Below, one piece after another: positions 1 through 7,865 of a DNA stretch of 18,611 nt (position 1 is its first letter; each line of letters begins with the position of its first letter). Both the position numbers and the translations under genes were made by a program. Source of the stretch: JAVXTH01 sp036641395 (GTDB lineage Bacteria > Bacillota_I > Bacilli_A > Erysipelotrichales > Erysipelotrichaceae); NCBI GenBank assembly GCA_036641395.1, contig JAVWEY010000030.1:1-18611 (forward strand), written 5' to 3'. Below the pieces are notes generated by a model. The model saw nothing but the letters and a program-made list of their open reading frames with translations. It ran no database searches and was not told where the DNA came from.

Positions 1-2
1 TT

Positions 3-311
3 ACTAGTTATGAATATATTAATAACATGGTTGCCACAAATGGTTTAATTATTAAAGATAATCTACCACAAGTATTTAATTACTATATTGCTAATTCAGC
101 ATCTTTCTTTGCTTTCGCAATTATTATTTATGCTCTAGGTGTATGTGTTGATAAAATCCATGCATTTACGACAAAAGTTGAAGTTGAAGAAAATACTTGT
201 TGCTGCAAAGAAGAACTAGTAGAGCCTAAAAAAGCACCTAAACGTGCTAAACCTAAAGTTAAAAAAGAAGTAGAAGTTGTAGAAGAAACAGTTACAGAAG
301 AAAATAAATAA
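3..311 (+). CDS. C-terminal part of an unidentified membrane protein (5' end outside window)
   Basis: The reading frame is open from the left edge (frame starting at base 3) to a TAA at 309-311, so the ATG at 27 is probably internal and the gene is truncated by the window. There is no ribosome binding site before that ATG. What is visible is one hydrophobic helix (around SFFAFAIIIYALGVCV), then a cytoplasmic-looking tail with a TCCC cysteine cluster followed by a long Lys/Glu/Val/Pro-rich low-complexity end. The layout of last helix plus charged tail recalls MscL-type channels, but I see no MscL motif and do not assign it. A terminator follows directly, so this is the last gene of its transcript. 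Confidence 0.6.
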   Translation, partial: TSYEYINNMVATNGLIIKDNLPQVFNYYIANSASFFAFAIIIYALGVCVDKIHAFTTKVEVEENTCCCKEELVEPKKAPKRAKPKVKKEVEVVEETVTEENK

Positions 312-321
312 GTTTAACGGA

Positions 322-350
322 CGATAAGAAAGAATCTTATCGTTTTTTTT
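322..350 (+). terminator. Rho-independent terminator
   Basis: An 8-bp stem CGATAAGA (322-329) / TCTTATCG (335-342) with a 5-base loop is followed by eight T residues (343-350). It lies 10 bases after the stop of the truncated membrane-protein gene and should end that transcript. Confidence 0.92.
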
Positions 351-378
351 ATGTAAAATTTTGGGACACTTATGACAT

Positions 379-402
379 AAAAAAAACTGATTCAATCAGT
401 TT
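379..402 (-). terminator. Rho-independent terminator of the hom-lysC-asd operon
   Basis: Read on the minus strand, a stem formed by AAACTGA (384-390) and TCAGTTT (396-402) precedes a run of eight T residues (complement of A at 379-386). It begins just after the asd stop codon and closes the leftward operon. Confidence 0.88.
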
Positions 403-405
403 TCT

Positions 406-1407
406 CTATAATAATAATTCGGCAATTTGGATGGCATTGGTTGCTGCCCCTTTACGGATTTGATCTCCACAACACCATAAACTTAAAGATGGGGTATCTC
501 TTGAGATATCTTGGCGTATTCTACCAACAAAGACATCATCTTGATCACTTGTATCTAGAGGCATTGGATATTGATGATGAACTCCATCATCAACAACTTG
601 GATACCAGGAGCTTTTGATAATATAGTTCGGGCACTTTTCACATCGATTTCATTTTCAAATTCAATCGTAATCGATTCAGAGTGAGAACGAATAACTGGA
701 ACACGAACACAAGTACAATTTACTTTTAGTTTATCATTATGAAGAATTTTTCTTCCTTCGTTTTGCATTTTCATTTCTTCACTACTATAACCAAATTCAT
801 TAAAATCACCAATTTGAGGAATTAAGTTATAAGCAATTTGATGTTGAAAATTCTTAATGACAACTTCTTTACCATCAGCAATGGCAGTTACTTGTTCTTC
901 TAATTCATGAATACCTTGTACTCCTGCTCCTGAAACAGCTTGATAGGTCGATACAATCATTGCTTTAATAGGAGCAATTTTCTGTAATGGGGCAACCGCT
1001 ACTAAAGCAATAATAGTTGCACAGTTTGGGTTGGCAATAATGCCAGTATGTTTCTTAATATCTTCGGGATTTACTTCAGGAATAATTAAAGGAACTTCAT
1101 CATCCATACGATAAGCACTTGAATTGTCAACGACAATTGAACCACTTTTAATCGCAACTGGAATCCATTTCTTTGCCGTTTCATTTTCAACGGCAGATAA
1201 TACGATATCAATTCCTTTAAAACTATTTTCATTTACTTCTTGGATGACTATATCACGCTTAAAGGCATGTACTACCTTACCAGCACTGCGTGAACTAGCT
1301 AATAAGACTAATTCCTTAATTGGGAATTTACGCTCTTGTAACACCTTTAACATCTCGCTGCCAACGGCACCTGTGGCTCCTAGAATTGCTACGTTATAAG
1401 TTTTCAT
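406..1407 (-). CDS. asd: Aspartate-semialdehyde dehydrogenase
   Basis: NADP-dependent reduction of aspartyl phosphate to aspartate semialdehyde, the second step of the aspartate family pathway, in the cytosol. The 333-residue protein has the N-terminal nucleotide-binding loop GATGAVGSE (10-18), the active-site cysteine in NPNCATI (C129), the SGAGVQG loop (159-165) and the C-terminal RVPVIRSHS segment, where R240 and H242 fall at the substrate-binding arginine and catalytic histidine positions. Length matches the bacterial family. The ATG at 1407 is preceded by AGAGAAAGGA at about 7 bases. It is the last gene of the leftward operon, 22 bases after lysC. In this setting its product feeds homoserine dehydrogenase from the same operon; lysine synthesis would branch here too, but no dap genes are in view. 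Confidence 0.95.
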   Translation of the reverse strand: MKTYNVAILGATGAVGSEMLKVLQERKFPIKELVLLASSRSAGKVVHAFKRDIVIQEVNENSFKGIDIVLSAVENETAKKWIPVAIKSGSIVVDNSSAYRMDDEVPLIIPEVNPEDIKKHTGIIANPNCATIIALVAVAPLQKIAPIKAMIVSTYQAVSGAGVQGIHELEEQVTAIADGKEVVIKNFQHQIAYNLIPQIGDFNEFGYSSEEMKMQNEGRKILHNDKLKVNCTCVRVPVIRSHSESITIEFENEIDVKSARTILSKAPGIQVVDDGVHHQYPMPLDTSDQDDVFVGRIRQDISRDTPSLSLWCCGDQIRKGAATNAIQIAELLL

Positions 1408-1429
1408 ATAAAATCCTTTCTCTTAATCT

Positions 1430-2770
1430 TTATGCATTGACAAGTTCAATGTTGTCATCTGCGATAAAGTTATCATAAATAGTCTTAACCGTTCTTGCGA
1501 AATCTTTATTCTCAACACCAACGATAATATTAATTTCATCACTTCCTTGGGCAATCATTCTAATATTAATTCCGTGATCTCCTAAAGTTGCAAACAGTTT
1601 ACCTGAGATACCAGGACGATTACTCATATTACGACCTACGGTAGCAATTAAGGCAATGTCTTCAATCACTTTAATATGATCAGGCTCACAGGCTGCTTTT
1701 ATTTCACTTACAATATCATAAATCGAATCTTTTACTTCATTGCGGTCAACGACAATTGAAAAAGAATCAATGCCACTGGGAATATGTTCAATACTAACCC
1801 GATACTTCTCAAAGATTCTTAAAGCCTTCGCAATAATTCCAATCTCCGTCGACATATGATTTTTATAAATACTTACGACACAGAAATCTTTTCGTCCCGC
1901 AATACCTGTGACAACTCCATCTTTATGATCTAATTCATTAATTGACTCGACAATAATTGTTCCTGGATTATCAGGGTTATTAGTATTCTTTATATTAATT
2001 GGAATATTCTTATCTTTAATTGGGGCAATCGCATCTTCATGAAGAACATTAGCACCCATATAAGATAATTCACGAAGTTCTGTATAAGTTAACTTTTCAA
2101 TTCTTCTTGGTTTATGGACAATTCTTGGATCTGCCATTAAGATTCCTTCTACATCGGTCCAGTTTTCATATATATCAGCATCTAACATACTAGCCATATA
2201 ACTACCAGTAATATCAGAACCACCTCTTGCCATGGTTTTAATCTTACCATCAGGAAGCGAACCATAAAAACCAGGTACGACAATATGGGTTTCATGTTCT
2301 AATATTTTTGATAAAGATAAACGACTCTTTTTTTCATCAAAACTGCCATCATAACGAAAGAAAATAACATCTTTGGCATCGACAAAAGTATAATCTAAAT
2401 AATCAGCTAATAACTTTGCACTAAAATATTCTCCCCGTGATACTAATTCATCTAAAGATAACTTAGTGATTTGATTTCTAAATTCAATAATTTCATCATA
2501 TAAATTAATCTTTAAATCTAAGTCCTTGGCTATCTCTAATAATCTTTCCTCTAAAATATCAAGAATTGAATCACAAGGTACTCCATAACGAATATGCGCA
2601 TTACATAAAAATAATAAATCCGTTATTTTATGATCTTCTTTAAAACGCTTTCCGGCAGCACTTACCACAATAAATCTTCTACCTTCATCACTCTTAATAA
2701 TATCTCTTACTTTACGATACTGATTCGCATCTGCTAAAGAAGAACCACCAAACTTTGCAATTTTAATCAT
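1430..2770 (-). CDS. lysC: Aspartokinase with two C-terminal ACT domains
   Basis: Phosphorylates aspartate with ATP, the committed first step towards threonine (and lysine, methionine). I start it at 2770 (446 residues) because that ATG follows an AAAGG site at 8 bases, one base after the hom stop; the ATG at 2791 lies inside hom and has no ribosome site. Visible motifs are KFGGSS (6-11), SRGEYFSA (111-118), ARGGSD (181-186) and TDVEGI (205-210). Two ACT segments follow, about 298-365 and 372-440, the second with RPGISGKLFATL and QGSDEINI, the usual inhibitor-binding face. Length fits the longer ~440-460 residue class rather than the 408-residue B. subtilis LysC type. The ACT pair implies feedback control by an end product; which one cannot be told from sequence alone, though the threonine operon setting favours threonine. 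Confidence 0.95.
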   Translation of the reverse strand: MIKIAKFGGSSLADANQYRKVRDIIKSDEGRRFIVVSAAGKRFKEDHKITDLLFLCNAHIRYGVPCDSILDILEERLLEIAKDLDLKINLYDEIIEFRNQITKLSLDELVSRGEYFSAKLLADYLDYTFVDAKDVIFFRYDGSFDEKKSRLSLSKILEHETHIVVPGFYGSLPDGKIKTMARGGSDITGSYMASMLDADIYENWTDVEGILMADPRIVHKPRRIEKLTYTELRELSYMGANVLHEDAIAPIKDKNIPINIKNTNNPDNPGTIIVESINELDHKDGVVTGIAGRKDFCVVSIYKNHMSTEIGIIAKALRIFEKYRVSIEHIPSGIDSFSIVVDRNEVKDSIYDIVSEIKAACEPDHIKVIEDIALIATVGRNMSNRPGISGKLFATLGDHGINIRMIAQGSDEINIIVGVENKDFARTVKTIYDNFIADDNIELVNA

Positions 2771-2771
2771 C

Positions 2772-3959
2772 TTAAACACCTTTCCTTTCATTCACAAAAC
2801 GAGCAAAGAATAACTCATTATCATATTTCATAAATTTAGCACAATAAGCGTGCATCATACTACATGGAATATCTTTTGTAATAATATAAGTTGCTTGATC
2901 ATACTTAATAATTTCTTGTTTTATCTCATTAATTAAAAACTTTGTTTGATCATTTACTTTACATCTTAAAACATAAGTTCCATGTAGAAGGGTATCACTT
3001 CGTTTAACTATATTAGGAAAGGTATAAGAAGTTGGTTTAATCTGTTCTTTAATATCAATAATATCTTGAATGATTGCATTGGCTGTAGGAAACTTACCAG
3101 CACCTTGTCCATAAAACTTTAATTCACCAATTGTTTCTCCTGATAAACAACCAAGATTATTATTATCATGAGTTGCACTCTCAACACTATGTGTATCATA
3201 TAACATCGGTTCTACAACAGCTGCATAATTAAGTGAAACACATTTACTTTCACCGATTAAACGTAGATTTAATCCCCATTTTTTAAATAATAAAATATCA
3301 CTTAAACGTAAGTTTTCAATACCAAAACAAGGAATATAAGAAGGAAGAATCGATTCATAGGCAAGTGCCGATGTAATATATATTTTACGCATACAATCAG
3401 CACCATTCACATCGTCACTTGGATCATGTTCTGCATAACCGAGTGCTTGTGCTTGTTTTAAGACATCTTCATAACTTGCAGAGTTTCTTTCCATATGATC
3501 TAAGATAAAATTACTGGTTCCATTAAAAATACCATGAAGAGAAGTGATGTTATCAATGCGCATTGCTTTTTGAAGCGAGGCAATCCAGGGAATACCTCCA
3601 CCACAACTTGCTTCATAATTAAAACTTACGCAATGCTTGTTTGCTAAATCATGAAATTCCTTTAAATACTTTGCGATTACTGCTTTATTAGCACTAACAA
3701 CATGGTGTCCATGCGATAATGCTTCAACAATATAAGTGTGAGCAGGTTCAATACCCCCCATACATTCTACGATTAAGTCAAGGTTACTATTTAATAACTC
3801 AGAAAAGTCACAACACATAACTTCGCTTGTACATTGATTTTGATGATGACGTAGTATTTTAATTACTTCGATATCGTTCATTCGATTCCCTTGATTCTTA
3901 TTTATAATGTCATAAACACCACTACCAACAGTGCCATAACCTAGTATCCCAATTCTCAT
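2772..3959 (-). CDS. hom: Homoserine dehydrogenase
   Basis: NAD(P)H-dependent reduction of aspartate semialdehyde to homoserine. The 395-residue protein opens with the Rossmann loop GYGTVGSGV (7-15) and has SANKAVIA (K92), GGGIPWI (120-126), NGTSNFIL (146-153) and the signature GYAEHDPSDDVNGAD (174-188) followed by K192; E176, D188 and K192 are the conserved active-site residues. The last ~90 residues look like a shortened, poorly conserved ACT-like domain, so the protein is shorter than the ~430-residue forms and its allosteric control may be weak or altered. It is the first gene of the leftward operon. The ATG at 3959 has AAGAAAGGTG upstream, and the lysC start is one base after its stop, suggesting translational coupling. 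Confidence 0.94.
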   Translation of the reverse strand: MRIGILGYGTVGSGVYDIINKNQGNRMNDIEVIKILRHHQNQCTSEVMCCDFSELLNSNLDLIVECMGGIEPAHTYIVEALSHGHHVVSANKAVIAKYLKEFHDLANKHCVSFNYEASCGGGIPWIASLQKAMRIDNITSLHGIFNGTSNFILDHMERNSASYEDVLKQAQALGYAEHDPSDDVNGADCMRKIYITSALAYESILPSYIPCFGIENLRLSDILLFKKWGLNLRLIGESKCVSLNYAAVVEPMLYDTHSVESATHDNNNLGCLSGETIGELKFYGQGAGKFPTANAIIQDIIDIKEQIKPTSYTFPNIVKRSDTLLHGTYVLRCKVNDQTKFLINEIKQEIIKYDQATYIITKDIPCSMMHAYCAKFMKYDNELFFARFVNERKGV

Positions 3960-3993
3960 TTAAACCGCACCTTTCTTAAAAATATATGTCTTT

Positions 3994-3999
3994 ATTATA
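3994..3999 (-). promoter_or_regulatory. -10 box of the hom-lysC-asd promoter
   Basis: A perfect TATAAT on the minus strand, placing the transcript start near 3987 and giving a leader of about 28 bases before hom. The -35 region (around 4017-4022) does not match TTGACA, so the promoter may need an activator or be intrinsically modest. Confidence 0.45.
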
Positions 4000-4013
4000 A
4001 AAACACTTGTATT

Positions 4014-4019
4014 TATAAT
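4014..4019 (+). promoter_or_regulatory. -10 box of the thrC-thrB promoter
   Basis: A perfect TATAAT on the plus strand, mirror image of the hom -10 box, with a start predicted near 4026 and a leader of about 60 bases before thrC. The -35 position (about 3991-3996, TTTATT) is weak and overlaps the opposite -10 box. A second possibility is TTGTAT (4008-4013), 16 bases, TATCAT (4030-4035). Confidence 0.4.
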
Positions 4020-4084
4020 GCGGACATTGTATCATATGTAAATAATTAATGCAAGATAGGTTAGAAAAGGAGTTTAATAAATTT

Positions 4085-5569
4085 ATGATCAAATATCACA
4101 GTACAAGAAATAAACAAATAGAGGCATATGCAAGTGAAGCTATTTTAAAGGGAATTGCGAAAGATGGAGGCTTATTTGTAAGGGATGAATTTTCAATGAT
4201 TGATATCAATCAACTTGATTCTATGAACTTTAAAGATATTTCAAAACAAGTATTATCTTTATTATTAGATGATTACCAAAAAGATGAAATAAGCGAATAT
4301 GTAGATAAAGCTTATGGTGATGAATGGGATGATAAAGCTATCACACCAGTTGTGAAAGCAGGAAATGAATTCATATTAGAATTATTTCATGGACCAACAG
4401 CAGCCTTTAAAGATGTTGCTTTACAAATGCTACCCCACTTATTAAAGGGAGCAATGTTGAAACAAAAACAACAAGAGGATGTATTAATCTTAACCGCAAC
4501 TAGTGGAGATACAGGTAAAGCCGCATTAGCCGGGTTTAAGGATTGTGAACGTACAGAGATTATCGTGTTTTATCCAAGTGTTGGAATATCATCAATTCAG
4601 CGATTACAAATGATTACCCAAGCAGGTCATAATGTATCTGTATGTGCAATTGAAGGTAATTTTGATGATGCACAGAATCAAGTTAAAGCAATCTTTACAG
4701 ATCCAAGTTTTAATCAAATAGTAAAGAAACATAATTTAAGTTTATCATCTGCAAATTCGATAAATATCGGGCGTTTAACGCCACAGGTTGTGTATTACTT
4801 TGATGCTTATCGTCAATTATTAAAAACAAAGGAAATAGCAATCGGGGAAGAAGTATGTTTTAGTGTTCCAACTGGTAATTTTGGTGATATTTTAGCGGGT
4901 TATTACGCGAAAAAAATGGGATTACCGATTCATCGATTAATATGTAGTGTAAATCGTAATAATGTATTATACGATTTCTTTAAAACTGGTACTTATGATA
5001 GTAATCGTGATTTTCATCCAAGTTTATCACCTTCCATGGATATTTTAATCTCTTCTAATTTAGAGCGATTATTATATGATGTAAGTGATCAAAAGGATAA
5101 GGAAATTGCAGGTTATATGAAAGATTTAAAAGAAACAGGTTGTTTCACAATATCTAAAGCAATGAAAGATAAATTAGATCAATTAATTTTTGTTTCGACA
5201 AGTGATGATGAACAAACACAGAAAGATATCCATGATTTTTATGAAGCAACACATTATGTTATGGATCCTCATACTTCAGTTGCATATCACGGAACACAAT
5301 CTTATCGTCAAGAAGATTCACAACATAAAATAATTACCTTATCAACAGCTAGTCCTTATAAGTTTGCCGATAGTGTAAATGCATCTTTATTTTCAGAGGA
5401 TATAATAATTGAAGATCAAATGCTTTATTTATCTAAACTTACGAATACAAAGATTCCAATGAATTTAAAAGATTTAGATAAGAAAGATGTTCTTCATCAA
5501 GATTGTATTAAGAAAGAAGATATGAAGGATTATGTCCTTCATAAATTAAAAGAGGTTCACCATGATTAA
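4085..5569 (+). CDS. thrC: Threonine synthase
   Basis: PLP enzyme converting O-phosphohomoserine to threonine, the last step of the pathway. I start it at 4085 (494 residues): the family begins with M-x-Y-x-STRN, seen here as MIKYHSTRN, and AAAAGGAG (4065-4072) precedes this ATG by 12 bases. An in-frame ATG at 4049 would add 12 residues but has no ribosome site. The PLP lysine is K109 in HGPTAAFKDVALQ; TATSGDTGKAAL and SVPTGNFGDILAGY are the PLP phosphate- and substrate-binding loops. The length of about 495 residues suits the group with the STRN N-terminus. It is the first gene of the rightward operon and overlaps thrB by 8 bases. Confidence 0.95.
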   Translation: MIKYHSTRNKQIEAYASEAILKGIAKDGGLFVRDEFSMIDINQLDSMNFKDISKQVLSLLLDDYQKDEISEYVDKAYGDEWDDKAITPVVKAGNEFILELFHGPTAAFKDVALQMLPHLLKGAMLKQKQQEDVLILTATSGDTGKAALAGFKDCERTEIIVFYPSVGISSIQRLQMITQAGHNVSVCAIEGNFDDAQNQVKAIFTDPSFNQIVKKHNLSLSSANSINIGRLTPQVVYYFDAYRQLLKTKEIAIGEEVCFSVPTGNFGDILAGYYAKKMGLPIHRLICSVNRNNVLYDFFKTGTYDSNRDFHPSLSPSMDILISSNLERLLYDVSDQKDKEIAGYMKDLKETGCFTISKAMKDKLDQLIFVSTSDDEQTQKDIHDFYEATHYVMDPHTSVAYHGTQSYRQEDSQHKIITLSTASPYKFADSVNASLFSEDIIIEDQMLYLSKLTNTKIPMNLKDLDKKDVLHQDCIKKEDMKDYVLHKLKEVHHD

Positions 5570-6458
5570 AGTAAAAGTACCGGCAACAAGTGCAAATATC
5601 GGACCTGGTTTTGATTCACTTGGAATTGCCCTTAATTTATATTGTGTCGTAAGTTTTGAGTTACAAGATACACTCGAAATAATCGGTTGTGATATTGCTT
5701 ATGCAACTAAGGATAACTTAATCTATCAATCATTTATTAAAGTATGTGAAATAGCTCATCGAGAAATAAAAGGAATTAAAATAACGATTGAAAGTGATAT
5801 TCCGATGTCAAGGGGACTGGGAAGCAGTGCAGCATGCATTGTAGCCGGTGTTGTAGCTGGGAATCACTACTGTAATGATATCTTATCAAAAGATGAGATA
5901 TTAGCACTGTGTACGCAAATAGAGGGACATCCAGATAATGTTACACCAGCATTATATGGTTCACTATGTGCATCTTTTAAAGAAGGAGATAAGATATATC
6001 ATAGTCAAACAAACATCGATCAAAGTTTACTGTTTGTGGCACTTATCCCTGATTTTAAATTATCTACTAAGGATGCAAGAGAAGTATTACCAACAAAGAT
6101 TAATTACCAAGATGCCATTTATAACATATCTAGAATTGCACCATTAATTCATGGTCTTGAAGAAGGTAATGAAGAACTTATTAAAGCAAGTTTACAAGAT
6201 AAACTTCATCAACCTTATCGTAAAGCATTAATAAAAGAATATGATGTCATAAAAGAGATTGTAATGAATCACAAAGCAATTGCCTTTTACCTCTCAGGTG
6301 CAGGCCCTACTTTAATGAGTATTGTGAAGCAGAAAGATTTTATTAATCAAATCAAACCACAAATAATCGAATGTAAACATAAATGGATGATTCGATTATG
6401 TGTTGTAGATCAAAAGGGTACAATGATCATGGAGGATGAAACATGGAAAAGTATTTAA
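5562..6458 (+). CDS. thrB: Homoserine kinase
   Basis: GHMP-family kinase that phosphorylates homoserine with ATP to give the substrate of threonine synthase. The 298-residue protein has the N-terminal PATSANIGPGFDSLG (7-21), the ATP-binding glycine/serine loop PMSRGLGSSAA (81-91), EGHPDNVTPALYG (121-133) and the C-terminal GHMP motif SGAGPT (245-250). Length is normal. Its ATG overlaps the end of thrC by 8 bases and is preceded by AGAGG at 6 bases, so the two are probably translationally coupled and made in similar amounts. Confidence 0.95.
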   Translation: MIKVKVPATSANIGPGFDSLGIALNLYCVVSFELQDTLEIIGCDIAYATKDNLIYQSFIKVCEIAHREIKGIKITIESDIPMSRGLGSSAACIVAGVVAGNHYCNDILSKDEILALCTQIEGHPDNVTPALYGSLCASFKEGDKIYHSQTNIDQSLLFVALIPDFKLSTKDAREVLPTKINYQDAIYNISRIAPLIHGLEEGNEELIKASLQDKLHQPYRKALIKEYDVIKEIVMNHKAIAFYLSGAGPTLMSIVKQKDFINQIKPQIIECKHKWMIRLCVVDQKGTMIMEDETWKSI

Positions 6459-6877
6459 TTGTAGACAAGAAAATCTTACCTGATGTTTATGATAAGGTTG
6501 TTGAAGCAAGAATGTTACTACAAAAAGGTGAAGTAAAACAAATATCACAAGCAGTTAAACAAGTTGGTATTTCAAGGGGAACTTTTTATAAATACAAAGA
6601 TTATGTATTTGCACCTTCTCAAAATTACATGGGAAGAAAAGCCGTTATTTCACTTACCTTAGAACATCGTAAAGGATTATTATCAGTTGTGTTAAATACC
6701 TTATCCAACTTGAATGCGAATATTCTAACGATCAATCAAAGTATACCAATCCATGAACAAGCAAATGTTGTTATATCACTCGATATGAGTGATATGGAGC
6801 ATTCAATGGATGAAATGATGGCGAAATTAGATCATTTAGAAGGAGTATCTCATATTGTTTTAAATGCAATTGAATAA
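6443..6877 (+). CDS. HTH + ACT domain protein (UPF0735 / PheB-like)
   Basis: A 144-residue protein. Residues about 32-51 (ISQAVKQVGISRGTFYKYKD) read as a helix-turn-helix-like segment, the usual N-terminal signature of the UPF0735 group that includes B. subtilis PheB. Residues about 67-142 form one ACT domain (VISLTLEHRKGLLSVVL, then ANILTINQS and ANVVISLDM). ACT domains commonly bind amino acids; the family's biochemical role is not firmly settled. It overlaps the thrB stop by 16 bases and has a strong GGAGG 6 bases upstream (6432-6436), so it belongs to the threonine operon. I infer a threonine- or homoserine-sensing regulator, possibly acting on the palindrome at 3986-4027. Confidence 0.85.
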   Translation: MEKYLIVDKKILPDVYDKVVEARMLLQKGEVKQISQAVKQVGISRGTFYKYKDYVFAPSQNYMGRKAVISLTLEHRKGLLSVVLNTLSNLNANILTINQSIPIHEQANVVISLDMSDMEHSMDEMMAKLDHLEGVSHIVLNAIE

Positions 6878-6943
6878 GGGTTATAACGTATTTATTAAGC
6901 AGTAAAAATGATATTAAAGTAAGTTTAAATAATAATTGAAATA

Positions 6944-6972
6944 ATGACAAATGTAATCGTTATTATTATAAT
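6944..6972 (+). promoter_or_regulatory. Strong vegetative-type promoter for the pilin genes
   Basis: ATGACA (6944-6949), 17 bases, TATAAT (6967-6972): five of six and six of six matches to the housekeeping consensus at ideal spacing. The start would be near 6979, giving a leader of about 115 bases before the first pilin. The 216-base gap from 6878 to 7093 otherwise shows only AT-rich DNA; there is no clear terminator after the threonine operon, so some read-through into the pilin genes is possible. Confidence 0.7.
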
Positions 6973-7053
6973 TGTTATATTTTGATGTGTTTATTACAAA
7001 ATATAAGTAAAAAACCCATAATTTCACGTAATTTGATTGATTATTAAGGTTTA

Positions 7054-7309
7054 TTGAGGTATTCTAAAAGTATAAAAAAAGGAGAGTTTTGTCATGAAAA
7101 AATTACAAAAATTCAAAAAAGATGTAAAAGGATTCACGTTAGTAGAAATCATTGTTGTATTATTAATTATTGCCATATTGGCTGCCATTGCGATTCCAAC
7201 AATGATTGGTTATGTAGATGAAGCTAAAAAGAGCGAATATGTTGCGCAAGCACGTACAGCTTATGTTGCTGCACAAACAGTAGCAATCAAAGAAGAAGCA
7301 AAAGATCCT
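7054..7309 (+). repeat. Duplicated pilin cassette, copy 1 (leader box plus first 72 codons)
   Basis: TTGAGGTATTCTAAAA (7054-7069), the ribosome site and codons 1-72 of the first pilin recur at 7612-7865. In the coding part I count 4 differences in 216 bases by eye. After codon 72 the two genes diverge sharply. Confidence 0.85.
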
Positions 7310-7510
7310 GATTTCTTGGTTTCAAAGATTGTATTAGGAACAGATAATAAAACACCATTTGGAATTAAAAAATATTTAGGAACGAATACAAAAGTAACTG
7401 GAATTAGTGATGTTAAAGGAACTAAAGAAGCCGTGACTGGGATTACTGTAACGGTTGGGAAATACACAGTTACCTTTGCAGATGGTCAAGAACCTGTAGT
7501 TAAACCTTAG
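7094..7510 (+). CDS. pilA: Type IV pilin, major type (copy 1)
   Basis: Filament subunit, made as a class III prepilin in the membrane and cleaved by PilD. The 138-residue precursor has a 13-residue positive leader ending in KG and then FTLVE, so cleavage after G13 gives an N-terminal Phe and Glu at +5. The helix FTLVEIIVVLLIIAILAAIA is the membrane/polymerisation segment, and IPTMIGY carries the usual Pro22-type kink. The helical stalk runs to about residue 72; the globular part is short, beta-strand rich and lacks cysteine, so there is no disulfide-bonded D-region. AAAGGAG lies 9 bases before the ATG. It is the closest pilin to the strong promoter and is likely the most abundant subunit. Confidence 0.93.
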   Translation: MKKLQKFKKDVKGFTLVEIIVVLLIIAILAAIAIPTMIGYVDEAKKSEYVAQARTAYVAAQTVAIKEEAKDPDFLVSKIVLGTDNKTPFGIKKYLGTNTKVTGISDVKGTKEAVTGITVTVGKYTVTFADGQEPVVKP

Positions 7511-7529
7511 AAATAACTTTAATTTTCAA

Positions 7530-7543
7530 TTAGGGAAATGCTA
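7530..7543 (+). repeat. 14-base motif shared by two pilin 3' regions, copy 1
   Basis: TTAGGGAAATGCTA occurs 20 bases after the first pilin stop and identically at 8121-8134 after the second. Flanking CTTTAATT...TCAAT is shared too. Here the preceding inverted-repeat arm seen at the second site is missing, so no hairpin forms. Confidence 0.7.
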
Positions 7544-7611
7544 CTAACAAAAAATGAAATTTGATAAGGGAAAGACTTAAGGGATGCAAGATCATAGATT
7601 CTTTGTGACAT

Positions 7612-7865
7612 TTGAGGCATTCTAAAAATTTAAAAAGGAGGATTTTATCATGAAAAAATTACAAAAATTCAAAAAAGATGTAAAAGGATTCACATTAGTA
7701 GAAATCATTGTTGTATTATTAATTATTGCCATATTGGCTGCCATTGCGATTCCAACAATGATTGGTTATGTAGATGAAGCTAGAGAGAGCGAATATGTTG
7801 CGCAAGCACGTACAGCTTATGTTGCTGCACAAACAGTCGCAATCAAAGAAGAAGCAAAAGATCCT
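7612..7865 (+). repeat. Duplicated pilin cassette, copy 2
   Basis: Second copy of the leader box (TTGAGGCATTCTAAAA, 7612-7627) and pilin codons 1-72. It begins about 558 bases after copy 1, so the unit is one gene plus its spacer, a direct tandem duplication. Confidence 0.85.

Larger units (their letters stand above)
3986..4027. promoter_or_regulatory. 42-bp interrupted palindrome covering both divergent promoters (candidate operator)
   Basis: The sequence reads ATGTC, 3 bases, ATTATAAA, 10 bases, TTTATAAT, 3 bases, GACAT. Both arm pairs are exact inverted repeats (3986-3990 with 4023-4027; 3994-4001 with 4012-4019). The centre lies between 4006 and 4007, in the gap between the hom and thrC operons. 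The inner arms contain the -10 boxes of both promoters. The symmetry suggests a dimeric regulator or mutually exclusive polymerase binding. No regulator identity can be read from it. Confidence 0.55.

Noticed and set aside
441..1399. Plus-strand open frames of 61 and 91 codons opposite asd
   Set aside because: They are antisense to a well-supported enzyme gene and show no family features.
3960..4084. T-box or threonine attenuator before hom or thrC
   Set aside because: The leaders are only about 28 and 60 bases, with no terminator hairpin, no T-box core sequence and no run of Thr codons.
5938..6147. 69-codon frame inside thrB on the same strand
   Set aside because: Out-of-frame reading of a conserved kinase gene, with no ribosome site.
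6930..6972. Weak AT stem (AATAATGA / TCGTTATT) that might terminate the threonine operon
   Set aside because: It needs a wobble pair, has little stability and coincides with the strong pilin promoter, so the repeat character is probably chance in AT-rich DNA.
6973..7093. Possible c-di-GMP riboswitch in the leader of the first pilin, as known for some clostridial pilin genes
   Set aside because: The 115-base leader is almost pure A/T with no GEMM-type conserved core and no strong paired stems.
7261..7467. Minus-strand open frame inside the first pilin (68 codons), and similar ones at 9211-9408, 9724-9927 and 16558-16740
   Set aside because: They lie antisense within clearly coding genes, have no ribosome site and no recognisable protein.
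7600..7640. Separate promoter for the second pilin (TTGTGA or GTGACA as -35)
   Set aside because: No acceptable -10 box occurs at 16-18 bases from either candidate.
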